This document shows positions 11,313-24,247 of a stretch of 64,000 bases of DNA, one piece after another. The DNA comes from Straminergon stramineum (lineage: Eukaryota; Streptophyta; Bryopsida; Hypnales; Calliergonaceae). Made by a program: the position numbers and the translations under genes. The notes below the pieces were generated by a model. That model made no database searches, was not told the origin of the DNA, and was given only the letters and a program-made list of their open reading frames with translations. How positions within the stretch are numbered: position 1 is the stretch's first letter; each line of letters begins with the position of its first letter. Location: the NCBI GenBank assembly GCA_963920665.1, contig OY987264.1:31848906-31912905 (forward strand), read 5' to 3'.

Positions 11313-14079
11313 CCACCCATGTTACATGCCAATGTTATGGATTGGCCAAAATGGTGGCCATTGCATTCTAACACAAAAATTTGAAAGGAAAATTGATTTG
11401 GTCTAGTTGGACAACATGCTTCAAAAGTTCATAACAAATTCATATTTTTGTTAGAAAAATAAATCCTTTATCACTTTTTGTTACAATTGTTTATATAAGG
11501 AAGACAATTGTTAGAATTTTATATCTTTGTCACACCATAACAAGACAATTAGTTTGTCCACAATGGGCTTAGTTATCTGACCTAGTACATTGGAGATGCT
11601 CTCAACAAAAAATTCATATTTGGGAGGTGCATTTAAGTGTGCATGGGTTTGTGATTGCCCCTAGAATTCCAAGGCCTTCACAACATCCAATACGGATGTA
11701 CCTTTTACACCATGTAGCCGCATAGTCTTCACACACAATTACATCCCTCCTCTCAACATAAAGAAGAAGATCCTATTTGCAACACTTCACGGCTATTAAA
11801 CATTAGTAGAATACATTTGAAATTTTAAAATGTACACTACTTTATTTGTCTATTAGCACAAAACACTTCTATAGTGAAAACACTAATTTTGAAGGAATAT
11901 TCATATTTTTAAATTTTTATGCATTTATTGTCCAAACTTTCAATAAAATATTTTGGCATGAATTACCAATTCCAACAGTTGCATACTATAATGATTCATA
12001 ATGGCCAAAAAATGGGTGGCTTTTGAATTGTGATGCAAAAAAGGTCTCCTACCTCACTATTAGAAATTCAACTACATGCAAATTCTATAACATCACCAAC
12101 CAAAATCAAACCAAATGAAACCTAATAAAGTGGGGCCCTCCAAATGCACTATTGACCTAAAGCTACCATCATCATCACTCCATACACATCTCCAAGTTCA
12201 AAGTGTATCTACTATACATAGAAGAAAGAGTTTTATAATCTCTACTCCAAAAAATCTTTGACCTCTCATAATTTTTACATACAGTATCCAAATGTCGTGT
12301 TCTTTGGTGTGTTGAAACCTCCTTCCACTCACCAACAAAAAAACAAAAAAACTTCACCAGTCTAAGAAACAAGATTATCTAGATCCATTAGTTGAAAAAG
12401 TGGTGGTATTGGGAGGGATCCCCACCTTCATAATATTTGGGTACCACATTCCCAACCTCACTCACAACCAAGGCTTTTTTCTTTTTTTTTCTTTTTCTTT
12501 TTTATGAAGTGCCAAAGTGGCAATATTAAATTTCATAGTGGTGTTCCAAATTTCAATATTCATCCACATATCATATATAAATATTACAATAGCACATATT
12601 ACATGTCTATGATTACATTTTCATACCCAATCTGATTATTTCATCCAAGATTTCTTTTTTTCATTTGAAGTTTTTTGGTGATTTCATCCAAGATTTTACT
12701 ATTTGTGTTCTAAAGGCCTGGTGCAACGTCCATTATTTTGGTGCAAATTGACAACAAATCGCCAGAAAAAAACAACCCAACATTGCTCACAACTCATGCA
12801 TTCGCAATTTGAAAGAAAGAGAAAACCGGGTTAGTTGATTGGTCAACGGCCATCCCGTGTCTGCACTTTGGCAGTCAAGTCCCCATGATTAACTTACAAA
12901 AGTGTCAGCCCCAATTGTGTACGGTCCCCCACCTGCAAGTGATTGCAGTTAATACTTACAACAGCTGAGCACTGCGAGCAGCTCTCCACATGATAACTTA
13001 CATCTGCCCCCTCCCCGCCCCGACGGGAAAGCAGCAGCCACAGTAGCAGGCCCTGCCGAGGCTCTGAACAAGATCCAAACTCCGAGGACTCTCGCGAGTG
13101 AACGAGCGAGCGCACAGTCCAAGATCAAATTTGTGCAGTTCTTCAAATCAGGAAAAATAAAATAAAATTTTAAAAAAACAGTTGTAGTAGTAGCAGTTTT
13201 TTTTCTTGGACTAGTGTCCCCTGTGTTGGCTTCACTGCACAGGCCAGATTTTGGAGGGACAGATTCACAGTGGTCAGATTCTGACAAATCTGGTGAAATT
13301 TCGCCCAAAAAACCCCCCTCTGTAGAAGTAGCGAGGGAGGAGGGTGTATGAGCTCAGCTACAGTGATCGCAAAGTCTGCAAACAGACTATCGTGATTGAT
13401 CTGGGCGGGGCTCCTCCCAAATTGTACGTGATGGAGGAGCTCTGAAAGGGCGGAAAAAAAATAATCCCATAACTTGTTACAGTCACGGCTAAGTTAACTA
13501 CCATTGCTCAAGTGCTCTATGACGAGGAGCCGACTTCTCAAGGAATATGGAAACCGTGTAGATTTGGAGGCTTTGGTGGAAACTCGAAAGTGGGGGGACT
13601 GGAGGACGGCTTCTCGAGTTGCCATGCAACAAATTAAAGTGAGGCAAGCATGTAGTGCATGTACTCTTGGTTACTGGTAAGGTATACAATTGCATACGGA
13701 CTGCAGCCTCTTTTTAGGAGGAGACCGACCAACAGGAATCGTAACATTTAGTAGCCTTCATGCCCACTGCCTTTCACCTTGCTCATCACATTGTGGTTCT
13801 TCCACTTGTCCAATGTTGGATGTGGAATATTCTGTATCATCTACTACTGTATAGCCGAGAGAGTGACCATGCATGCATGTTATGATCAAGAGCCTGTTTT
13901 GTTGGAGACTCTAAGATTTGGAGAAAGAGGAAAAGAATTTGAGGGCGAGAGTGTAAGGTGGTGGGTCCCCTCCAAAAAAATCACCACTTTTTGGTTACAA
14001 ATTGTGCCTAGTTACTACTAACCCCTTTTTCAAAATAAATCCATGGTTTCTAGTCGGGAAGTGTGAGAGTTACCAAAAA
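11313..14079. other. No gene seen; dispersed repeat near 12480-12680
   Basis: The part at about 12480-12680 resembles 31510-31690 (shared GAAGTGCCAA and CCACATAT strings), marking a dispersed repeat. The 12890-13760 part is GC-richer, with minus-strand ORFs up to 119 codons, but these lack domain signals and supporting splice structure. Confidence 0.45.
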
Positions 14080-14450
14080 ATTATTTTTGAGAAAAAGGAA
14101 GTATTTTTTTAGACTATAAAAACTTTTGTATTTTCTTGATGGCAAGTGAAAGGAGGTTCCAATGCACCGAAGTATGCAACATTTGGATATGATATGCAAA
14201 AATTATGACAGGTCAAAAAAACATTTGGTAGAGGTTCTCAAACCGTTTCTTCCACATGGGTACATATTGATCTTCGAGATGTGCACAAAGTGATGATGAT
14301 GGTGGTTTGGAGTTAGTAGTGCATTTGGGGAGGCCCATCTTAACCCTTGAATGTTGAAGCCTTTCAAAGTGTGTTTTGATTATGAAAAATGAGCATGGAC
14401 TTATTATTATCATCATCAATGAAGCATTTTTTTGTTCTCAAAATCTAACC
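14080..14450 (+). repeat. Dispersed repeat R, intact-looking copy
   Basis: The segment with GCAACATTTGGATAT, TATGCAAAA, TTCTTCCACATGGG and TAGTAGTGCATTTGG recurs near 20990-21740, 24940-25740 (inverted), 25960-26560 and 31390-31510. This copy carries none of the TA-flanked insertions seen in the others, so it serves as an empty-site reference for them. Confidence 0.6.
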
Positions 14451-17400
14451 ATATGGATGTTTAGAGAGCTTACTTATTAGTATACACACCAATTTTGAGT
14501 GCAAAATTGCATAGATGTTGTGAGATTATAACAATATATGTTTCTATTTTTAGTATGTTGCCACTCCCCAAAATGTTTCAAAAATTTGCATATAAAAGTT
14601 TTTTTGGATTGGAGGTGACATGAACAACTAAAAATTGTTTTAGCACACTGAAATGAACTTCTAAAAACCTCAAGGTTCAAATGAAGAGCTATCCACAATC
14701 CACCTTTGCAATTGTTGAAATGCAATTTCTTTTTATAAGTAGAAATCGCAAATAACTCCAAATCCATTGATTTGCATGTTTAAATTTTCAATGGTGAAAA
14801 TCGTGAGAACACTTTCCACTTTCCATTGGGACCATTTTCAAAGCAATATATCGGTACAATTTTTTAGATATCAAATCAAGTCAATTTGTAAGCTTTGCTC
14901 AAAGCCAAGAAATCAAGTAAATATGTAAAATTTGCAAGCTTTCCTCTTCCACTAAGGTATATGTATATATATGCCTTTGAGAACCTCTCCAAAATCAAGT
15001 ATTTACATTTTTCAGTGAAAAAAAAAGTTTTCAATAGTTAACCTTTGAAACTGCCTGTAAAATATTTTAAACAGTCAAAGGAATTTATCTGCCCATTTTA
15101 CAACAAGCTTGAAATATCAGATTGACCATAAATGGTTGGTCAAATAGGGGGATGTATTTTGAGTGGATAGTGAGAGACAATGAAATTTTCAATTAAATTC
15201 ACACCACTTCAATCTTAATTTAACATAAATTTTCAATATTATTTCTGGCCATCCCCTCACGCCTCCTGCATAGTTGTACTTTTGGAACTCAATTTCTTGG
15301 TGCATTTGATATGGGATATTTGAGTCAAATCTTGTAATTGTATTTGTATTTATTTACCATAATTTACACATGTTTTTTATATCCGTTTTGGACAACTAAA
15401 CGGTTGCAATCAACTGCATCAACGACTGTGATCATTTTGTTTTTAAGCCCCCATCAATGGCAAGGAAGGTTTCTTTTTTTTTTTCACTATTTTCATTTGA
15501 CGGTAGAGGACTTTCAAGGTGGGAGGGGGGGGGGGGGTAGGGCTGGCATGCATGCTAATCACAGAAGATAGTTAGGGGTTAATAAAGAGTCATGTTTGTT
15601 TGTTCATGATCCTGCACGAGAAAGCACAACATAAAAGGTTTCAACAAGAAAATGTTTGGATCTCAAAAGGATTTAGCAAGAATTAATGGATGAAAAAAAA
15701 TATAGATGAAATTGTGATACATTTTGTATTGAAAATACGAGATGATTTTTAGAAACAAATGGACAATTTTATTATTGGAACGTAAGTTAAGAGAACACAC
15801 TGACTGTACTTAGGAGGCATTCGGGCTAACTTTGGATGAAAATGCCAAAATATCTGGCAAAGCTCCACCTTTTCATCTGCCATCCAACCAGGTGTCATCC
15901 ATGTCCTTGATCCAGCCCCAATCTATGGGAAATGTTGAATATATCTGATTTTTATTTTTTGTTTTTGCATTGGTATTGTTGAGGCGGTTTACATTGAAAC
16001 CATGTGAGGTGGCCTTTATGATATTTCAAATTTTGATTAGTTGGCAGAGAATCTTTTTATTCAAATTGGGGTCATACAAAGTTTCTACTTCAAATTGAAA
16101 AAATTGAAATAATTCTTGAAATTGAGTATATGAATGAAATTTGAGATTTTCTAACCATGGTCTTCTAACCATTTGTATGCTTGAATTTTTTTAATTTTTC
16201 AATTTTTTTCCTTATTTCCCTAAAAGTGATAAATTTTGACAATTTTTGTCTAAAATGTACCCTTGTCTTTCAAGGTTAAATGAAACAGAAATGTGGCACT
16301 TTTGTGGTCATTTTTGTGATATCAATAGAATGGTTATGTTTAAAAAGCTCCACTAAAGTAGTCCAAATTTTTTTAGACAAATGCCAATCCATCAATTTCA
16401 CCATCTACCCTTAGGATTTTTATAATAACAAATTGAAAGAACTACTCCATCGTATTTCATTGACATTTAGTTAGAGCAAAGGGTGGAGGGGTTGTTTCTA
16501 TAACAAAATCCTTTGTCCACTATGAACCCTCAAAGGGTGTGGGATAGATTAAAGATGAGAGTTTGACCGTTTATTGTCAAAACATAGGAATTGTGTTTAA
16601 AATAGAAGATCAAACCTCATTTTTAGCATAGTAGAATAATTTTTTCAAAAAACTTTGAACTTAGAAAAGCTGAGAAATCAAGCTAAGTTTCATCCCCAAG
16701 AATCTATTTGTGCTTTTGAGCCTCCACAAAAAAGCTATGGACAAAATTAAGAGAGAATGTCTGAAAATTGGCCAAAGAAAATGTCTAGCTTCCAACCCCT
16801 CTCTGAATTTTGTCTATAAATTTTGATTGGAGACTTGAAATCTCAAACTAATTTTGGAAATGATATTTAGGGTGATTTCCCACATTGACTTGGTTCAAAT
16901 TTTTGGAAAAAAATTATTCTACTATGCCTAAATGACATTTGAAATTCTACTTTGAACACAAAATCTTTACTTTTGACTTGACTATGAGCAGTTTAACTCC
17001 TACAAATCCTAATTTACGTATACCACACAGGTTGTTTTACCTCCTACCACCCCACTTGTATAAGGAGCTTGTTTTCACATGTCTCTACAAACATTAACCT
17101 TGTAATGATGTGGTGGCCTAGAAAAGTATGATTGATGAACAAGAATTCTTCTATGTACAATAGAAGTGCAAATGTGCATTCTTGAAATTTCTTGTGGAAA
17201 AGGGAGGTCTTGCACAAATGTTTGACCTCCAATGAGTACTCTTAGATTTTATTAAGCAAATGATCATAAAGTACCAAAATGATAATTTCCATAGTGACCA
17301 ACTCCATGTTCCAAGAATAAGTGACTTTTAAGGATAGGTGAGACTCATGCCTAAGGTGAGAAGCCAAATTTAAAACAAATTCAATTTCTAAAAGTTGAAA

Positions 17401-18051
17401 TTATTACTAGTTTGAAAATGAATGTTGAACTCTTCTTTTTTTACTTTCAATAATTATTCAAGTGATTGGTCCTAAACTTGCTAGGCATTGATGGTATATG
17501 AGTTGCATACCCACCATCTTTTAGAAGTAGATGTGGAGTTTAGCAAAAGATTCCCTAATTTCTCAAATTGCCTAGATTATTTGGGACATCGTAACTTTGG
17601 ATCTAAGCACCTGATTTGGAAAAAAATCACATTCTCCAATAAGGTGATACATGTCCATACCTTACTTCAAAATTTTAAAAAGATCCTTCCAAAAATGACT
17701 TGTAGAAACCTACCTAAACTTCCAAATGGCATAAAAAGACCAAATTGCCCTTAAGGAATTAATGATGGAAATTCTCTTTCATAAGAAGTTGGAATGCATG
17801 TCCCTCATGATTTGCATTTGAGGTTCTACATGAGGTATCAAGAACCAATATTGCCCCCAACACAATTGTGATCTCTACTTTTGAACCTAATTCCACCATC
17901 TTGCTTTAGTGTGGAATTAGGTTGAAAAATTGTGATTAATAACTCCAATGAGTACAATCATATGGTCTCTACACATGACAATAGGTTCATTCATCATTCT
18001 AAATTTGAAAGGGTTGCTTTTGGATTACCATCGCAACCATATAGGAAGTTA
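14451..18051. other. No gene seen; decayed repeat fragments
   Basis: There is no ORF with domain content. About 17490-17764 is a partial family B fragment ending CCCTTAAGGAATTAA. About 17040-17260 belongs to the dispersed repeat also seen at 4240 and 60300. A GGGGTTAA end lies at 15575-15582 without a clear partner. Poly-G sits near 15522-15537. Confidence 0.45.
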
Positions 18052-19275
18052 CCCCCTACAGGACTAGGAGTGTTTTTTAAGAGAAGTTGTCAAAAAATTA
18101 TCGTTCACTAGTATATCGGCCAAAACTACAAATAATAGTATTTAAAATTTCCAACCATACAAAAATGTAGTAGACTAATTAAAAAAGTGTGGAAAATTAA
18201 GGAAGGTTTCTATAATATAGACATCTATAAGATACGTACAGATAATCTTCTAGGCTCGTGTGCTCATAATCCTAGACCCTTAAAATAGAATCCCAATCCA
18301 TTCAACCACATGAATTGAAAGATTTTAATGATTGAAGTGAGAAAAAAAATATTTTATTTCTACAAAAAGCAATTAGCAGACTTTGAGCGATGTTGAAGTG
18401 AAACATTTGCTCTATCCAAAATTGATTGTCTACACCATCAATTAAGTAGTAAATTTTCAAATGCATATAGGATGTACCTTATTCTAAATCACCTTGCAAT
18501 ATGAGGTTAAGTAAACTAGAAATATACTAGTCATTTTTTGATGATTTTTTGTGCAACAAGGAATATTTTTGTTTGGAACCCAAATGCTAAAAATTAAAGA
18601 ACAAATGAAATATGTGGGAAAAATTTCAAATTTTTTGAGAGAGTTAATTCCAAAATAATAGCCTTTGTAAATAGAGGAAAATGTTTTTTTTTAAACTTGC
18701 TTGGTATGGTTAGTAGAGTTCTGACTCAAATAGATTTTTTTTACTAAGAATAAGTTTTTAAAAAATTCATATGATATAATATTAATTTCATGCATGGAAA
18801 ATTTCAGAAATAAATGAGGAATTTTGCAAAAGATGCCAAAACTGCCCAATTTGCCCCAATTTTTTTGGATAGTATAACTTTTGATCAAGGCATCTAGTTA
18901 GAATCATTCGTTATATTTCCATGAAGGGGATCTATGTGTCTATGGCTTGTATCAAATTATCAAAAATATACATTCATTTTTTACTTCATCAACACCTACC
19001 CAAATTCCAATCACTACAAGAGAATGGGGTATTTTAAGTGAGTATTTAAATATAGTCGTAAACATAAAATTATAAGTAATGAACTATAAGGAGATTTTTA
19101 GTAAAAATTTACTAAAAACACACAGATTTTTGTTAAAATTTTACTAAAAATCTCCCGAAAGGTCATTACATATAATCTTATGTCTAGGACTATACTTTAA
19201 AACTAACTAAAAACATCCCTTTCTTTTTTAGTGAATTGTCCCTTGAATGGTCATTTGGTCCTTCACAAGTTAAAA
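18052..19275 (+). mobile_element. Degenerate family B TTAA element with internal insertion
   Basis: Its start CCCCCTACAGGACTAGG and its end ATTTGGTCCTTCACAAGTTAA are decayed versions of the family B ends. Its interior follows 9131-9720 (for example TAACTTTTGATCAAGGCA and GAAGGGGATC). The excess length is partly explained by a separate foldback element at 19027-19219. Confidence 0.5.
19027..19219. mobile_element. Foldback MITE inside the family B copy
   Basis: The left arm starts GGGTATTTTAAGTGAGTATT and the right arm ends CTAACTAAAAACATCCC. The arms pair imperfectly through most of the element; the centre pairs GAGATTTTTAGTAAAAATTT with AAAATTTTACTAAAAATCTC. It interrupts the sequence shared by family B copies. 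Confidence 0.6.
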
Positions 19276-19590
19276 TAACTACATCAAAATCCAAACGGAC
19301 AAGAATAGTCCCCCTCTAGGAAAAACAATGAGAAGTTGTATGATTTTGCTTTTACCACCTATAATGGGTCTTTTCTTTTCTTCAAAATTTAGTTGACTGA
19401 AATTCATGTGAAAATGATCTAATTTGCTATCCTATTGCAAGAAACAAAATTGTAAACCCAATCAATCTAACCAATATGTCCAACAACTAAAAGGACAACA
19501 ATGGGTCACCCTACCCAAGAAGATTACATTGAGGATGTTCTTTGTGCAATACATCCAACATCCTTGTACAAAGTCCTCTCAAAATCCTAA

Positions 19591-19846
19591 TTAACCCCTA
19601 AAGGACTAGGGGTGCAAACACTAGAAGAAAATAGTGTTGAGTTGAACAAAATTCAATTGATGCAGAATTTTGTTTCTTGGCAAAAAAAGCAGAATGTGCA
19701 TTGTAGCCAACACAATTTCTACGTTTTCTGGCAGAAAACAAAATTTTGTGTCAACTGAATTTTGTTCAATTGAACATTGTTTTCTTCTAGTGAAAATACA
19801 GTGTTGTAGAAGCCACCTAGTAGCCTTATGGTCCTTTAGGGGTTAA
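19591..19846. mobile_element. Short TTAA element split by a CACTA-like MITE
   Basis: The outer ends are TTAACCCCTAAAGGACTAGG and GGTCCTTTAGGGGTTAA. Removing 19619-19792 and one AAA leaves an element of only about 80 bases, little more than the two termini. It shows that very short deletion derivatives of the TTAA family have been mobile. Confidence 0.75.
19619..19792. mobile_element. CACTA-like MITE nested in a TTAA element
   Basis: The ends are CACTAGAAGAAAA and TTTTCTTCTAGTG, with AAA on both sides (19616-19618 and 19793-19795). A CACTA start and a three-base target duplication fit the CACTA/EnSpm superfamily. The arms continue to pair inwards (GAACAAAATTCAATTGA with TCAACTGAATTTTGTTC). 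Confidence 0.7.
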
Positions 19847-20474
19847 GAAGAAAAAACAAACGAGGTTTCATTCTATCTTAGAACTTTTAACAATTTAGTT
19901 TTTTCCTTTTATCCCACACCTACTTCTACTACAATTTTTTAAGAATGAACATCAAGTTTTGTTTTTTAATGTTATTTTGTAATTTAATCCCCAAACTCTC
20001 AACTCAATTCAATTCTTTAACATACAAAAAATTTAATTCAAAATTAGTATTGCAAAAAAATTAAGTTAAGAAGAGTCAAAGCCTTATAATCTAGTCATAC
20101 AAGGTGGAAAAAGTAGAAGAATTCTTCACTTTAATCTTACAATCTACGTAGTCAAAGTTTGTGAAATTTCTTCCACTCAATTTTATACTAATTTAGTGCA
20201 AGATCTAAAGGTTGGATGTTCCAAAAAAACAAAAGTTTTAGAAATTTTTGCACTTTGCAATAGAAATGATGGTTTTTGAGTGTCTTTTCTTTTGATGAAA
20301 AAAGACCTTAATTCTTTGGAGGTTAAGTTTAGAGTTAATTTTGTTAATCCTCGTTGTTTTATGCAATATATTCCAACCCCATCAGAAAGGAAGAATAGAG
20401 TTTAGGGAGCTCAAAAAAAGTAATATTGTCGCATCTATTCAACGACAATGATTTACTTTGGCATGAGGGGTGCT

Positions 20475-20923
20475 TTAACCCCTAAATGCCCAAGGCCTAT
20501 TTTGAGTTTTTTGGTATTTGCTCTCAATTGAAGAAAATGCCAACATTTTGATAAGTTATATCAATTTTTTTGAATTGTAACCATATAAATTCAAAATAGA
20601 TATGTTAGAGATCACATAGGAAAAGAAAACACAACAATATCACTTATGGAGTGAAAGATTATAATGTTTGACCATGAGGGTGTTAAAATTGCAAAAGTGA
20701 TGTGAAGCCTTTCAATCCTCTTTTCACAAGTCAAAGCTAAAATTTTGGTGACCAAAAAAATATGAGGTTAGAGGGCCTAACATGCATAACCCCAATCAAT
20801 ATATGGCTTCTCAAAATCTACTCTACAATTTTTTTAATGAATTTTGAATGTGATTATTTCTTTGAGATCTAGTGTATTTGAGGGATTTTGGTGATATCAT
20901 AGTCACGGAACTTTAGGGGTTAA
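20475..20923. mobile_element. TTAA-ended TIR element, family C, copy 1
   Basis: The unit starts TTAACCCCTAAATGCCCAAG and ends GGAACTTTAGGGGTTAA. Its interior matches 23599-24247 (shared GTTAGAGATCACAT, AAAGAAAACACAA and ATATGAGGTTA strings). Short, non-coding, 449 bases. Confidence 0.75.
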
Positions 20924-20989
20924 AGTAGGTAACCCCCCAAAACCTCCATTTTTTTGCTATTTTGCCTAACCCTATTATTATTAGACTCC

Positions 20990-21740
20990 TCCAATTTTCA
21001 TATTTTGTTGTTGGTAAGTGAAAGGAAGTTTTGAGTGCACCACTAATAGAACCACAACATTTGGATATCATATGCAAAAGTTACAGAGGGTCCAAGTTTT
21101 ATTGATAGATGTTCTATAATCATTTCTTCCACATAAGGTAAAACAAACCATTACAAACCTTTTACACATTGTGGACTCTTAAGAATGACCCCATTATGGT
21201 TTGCTTTTAGTTAATGAGATTTGGGCCACATTCAATGTCCTAGCTAACTAGAATGGAGTAATTAGTGACCACAATAGGAACTTTCAATTTTTTAGTGTTA
21301 GTTCATTGTAGGAAGTGTCTTTTTTTAGATCTTCTATGTTAGAAAATATTGTAACCACAACAGGTGAGTAAGATGAGTGTTATGGATCAATTTTGGTTGG
21401 TTTGGGGGTAGTCTATAGACTACAAACTCTTCTAGGCTGTGATGGATTGAACACTTGAAAAATTCATAACAAATTCACACTTTGTTGGAAAATATAGTTT
21501 CAAATGCTCTCGCCATTCCTATCACTTGACTTTCTTTGGAAAAAAAAGTATAAAATTTCGGAAATGACAAGAGGGCAAACCCCCTATTTGGTCCGTAATG
21601 GGCTGTTTTACCTTACATACATATTGATTTTGGAGATTCTTGAACCCCAAGTGATGCTAGGGGGTTGAGACTATAGTAAGGTAGTATGCTCTTAAAGCGA
21701 CCATTTAAGAGTTCATTGCCTTTGGGGGGAAGTGAAATTC
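20990..21740 (+). repeat. Dispersed repeat R interrupted by two TA-flanked MITEs
   Basis: The R-specific strings ACAACATTTGGATATCATATGC, TTTCTTCCACA, ATATTGATTTTGGAGAT and TAGTGCAAGGAG are separated by the elements at 21136-21616 and 21677-21966. Both interruptions fall exactly at a TA that is single in the 14 kb copy, which dates the MITEs as younger than R. Confidence 0.6.
21136..21616. mobile_element. TA-flanked MITE, family G, copy 1
   Basis: TIRs are TAAGGTAAAACAAACCATTA and, inverted at the right, TAATGGGCTGTTTTACCTTA. The interior shares ATAGTCTATAGACTA-like and TTCATAACAAATTCACA strings with 25013-25551 and 27914-28301. It sits inside repeat R with TA on each side. Confidence 0.75.
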
Positions 21741-21966
21741 CTTCTAACAATTTTCATTCAATTTTAGTAGGAAGAAAAATGGAATTGGCATCTAACCCAA
21801 GTTGTTTCATAGTTTTTGGACCTTCATAGAATTAGTTACGAATTTTAGAAGTTGAAATGCAACTGTCATTGAAAGCGACCACCCTCCTGAAATGTACACT
21901 TATGGTACATTGAAGAAAGCAAAATGTACCTTTGTATCATGATTGCTTTAAGAGCAGACTACCTTA
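21677..21966. mobile_element. TA-flanked MITE, family H
   Basis: TIRs are TAAGGTAGTATGCTCTTAAA and its near-perfect inverse TTTAAGAGCAGACTACCTTA, with one mismatch over 22 bases. The element is 290 bases, non-coding, and splits a repeat R string at TA (compare GTTAGTAGTGCATTTGG at 14 kb). Confidence 0.8.
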
Positions 21967-22179
21967 GTGCAAGGAGTCAAATGCGGGGACCGTTTTGCCC
22001 CGGCATTTTACCCTTGGGGAAAACACCAGAACTATTTATTTGCAAGGTATGACCAAATTTGCAAATTTTGAGTTCATAAATACAATCAGAGACTCCAAAT
22101 TACCTAGGAATAGTGTAGACATATAGATTAGTCAAGCACAAAATAGGGGGTCATTTTTTTTACATTCACCCTTAGCTGG

Positions 22180-23568
22180 ACCTCTGCATTTGGCTCGTCG
22201 CACTACTGTAGTCTCAACCATGCTGGGGTTTTTAGGTAGGGTAGTTCAATTTTGCGTGTAAGGTACTTACCCACCTTATTACATTGCGGCAAGCACATTC
22301 ATTATTCATTCATTCATAAGAACCCTGTTTGTCCACCATTGGCAGTGTCATACACAAGACTGACTGACTGAGAGGGTTGAGTGTGGCTTACAGAAATCAC
22401 CATCCTCCTCCTCCCCCTCCTCCTCCATCCACGATCCCCATACATTGACTTCAACTTTAAAAAATTAATTTAACATTCCCTTCCCTCTTGCAACTTTTGT
22501 GGTCCAATCGAATTATCACACTCCACAAATGAGTAATAACTTACTGAAGAACTTACTTAAGAACTTACTTAAGAACTTACTTAAGAACTTACTTAAGAAC
22601 TTACTTAAGAACTTACAAAAAGACTGTTGTAATAACATTAATAATAATACCAATATTCCCGTTCCATTCCCTGAAACAGCGGGCCACTAGCTAGCTAGCT
22701 AAGCTAAGCTAAGCTAAGCTTCTGTAGTTCTTCAAAAAAAAGAAGCCTCAAAGTCAGACAAGGGAGCAAGCCAACAAAAGGGGCGTTAAACACAAAAACA
22801 CACACACATCTCCCTCACGCTCCAAGGAAGGAGCATAGAAGAACCCCCTCCAAATACCTTTACTTATATACTGTATATGCCACCTCCAAACGTAAGTTAA
22901 GTGAGCATGGTGACCCTCAAAATTGGGGGGAGCTGCATCCAAGACGAAACAACAACAACAACGATGGACCAAGGACAGACGGATGGACCCCCCCCCCCCC
23001 CCTTATCCCAGGCCCCCAGAAGCCCCGGAAGCCCCCCTCCGGTTTTTTTACGAACCCAGTCCAGTCCAAAAACAGGTGAATAAGAAAGTGGGACGAGTGG
23101 GACAGGGGAGCTGCTGAATTGCAGCCGCAGGGCCTGGAGGGCCAGCCAGCCAGCCAGCCCAGGCCCCAGGGGAAGTAGTAACATAATAATAACATAACAA
23201 CAACAACATAATAATAAGTTTAAGTTTATGTGAATAACTTAAGGAGTCCTCACTGGTGGGCTCCTGCTGTCACATGGGCTGCAGCTGCTAATCGTGGCAT
23301 TCCTCGACACGAGCGGTCAAGATGTGCCTCATGATTTTCTGTCGCACTGGCTGGCTGCTGAGAATGGGGAACACCTTTTTGGGTAGAAAAAACAACAACT
23401 GAACTACAGTAACGGAAGTTTAAGGGAAGCAGCAGCAGCCCGGCAGGCCGGGCCCTCCGGCGCCCGTCATTGCCATCTAGGGGGGAAAAAAAATCAGTTC
23501 AAACCGGAGTCAATGTCATGGCAGGTTCATGGTGGACACTTTTTTTGTTTTTTTTACTGGAACCAGTC
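22180..23568. other. GC-richer tract with simple repeats, no gene recognised
   Basis: The tract contains the 12-base tandem array, CTAG and AAGCT runs at 22687-22720, a C run near 22988 and CAGC runs near 23145. Overlapping ORFs of 60 to 95 codons on both strands follow these low-complexity runs and do not look like protein-coding genes. Confidence 0.5.
22549..22616. repeat. 12-base minisatellite, about 5.7 copies
   Basis: The unit GAACTTACTTAA repeats head to tail without a mismatch, preceded by a degenerate unit. As it is a multiple of three, it makes an artefactual Leu-Lys-Asn-Leu repeat ORF. Perfect repetition suggests recent expansion. Confidence 0.95.
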
Positions 23569-23598
23569 TAAGGTAGGCGGCCCATTTCCAACCACTTA

Positions 23599-24247
23599 TT
23601 AACCCCCCTCATGGCCCAAGGCCATTTGGGAGCTTCTAGAAATTTGCTCTAAATGGAACAAAAATTCATCATTTTGATAAGTTGTATTATTTAAAAAAAA
23701 ATTGTAACTATACAAAGTCAAACTAGACATGTTAGAGATCACATGGGAAAAGAAAACACAATAATATCACTTATAGATTGAAAAATTATAACTTTTGATC
23801 ATAAGGGTGCTAAAACTGCAAAAATTTTAACATCCTCTTTTCACATGTGGCAAATCTAAAAATTTGGTCACCAAAAAAATATGAGGTTAAAGGGACTAAT
23901 ATGTATAACCCCAATCAATTTTTGGCTTCTCAAAATCTACTCTACATTTTTTTTAAATGAATTTCAAATGTGATTTTTTCTCCAAGATCTAGTGTATTGG
24001 AGGTCCATTTCCAAGAGCCCCCAACACTACAGAAAGTCAAGATTGCAATGGACACCCTTGCACAAAATCTTGAATAGAAAAATCATGATCAATCATTTTC
24101 AAAATCGAATTTTTGATGCCAAAACAAGACTTTGGAAAGAATTTTTCAAAAATATAAACTACTAAAAATAGAAAATTGCTTAGGTTTTATCTAACTTCAA
24201 AGTTTTCCAAACACCACATTTTGGTGCCTTGGGCATTTAGGGGTTAA
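23599..24247. mobile_element. TTAA-ended TIR element, family C, copy 2
   Basis: The ends are TTAACCCCCCTCATGGCCCA and TGGGCATTTAGGGGTTAA. The interior matches 20475-20923 and is longer by about 200 bases, so copy 1 may be a deletion derivative. Its right TTAA is also the left TTAA of the next element. Confidence 0.75.

Noticed and set aside
12894..13308. Possible gene in a GC-richer patch
   Set aside because: Minus-strand ORFs overlap in two frames, lack domain signals and have no supporting exon structure.
22499..22690. ORF with repeated LLKN units
   Set aside because: It is a translation of the 12-base minisatellite, with no codon signature outside it.
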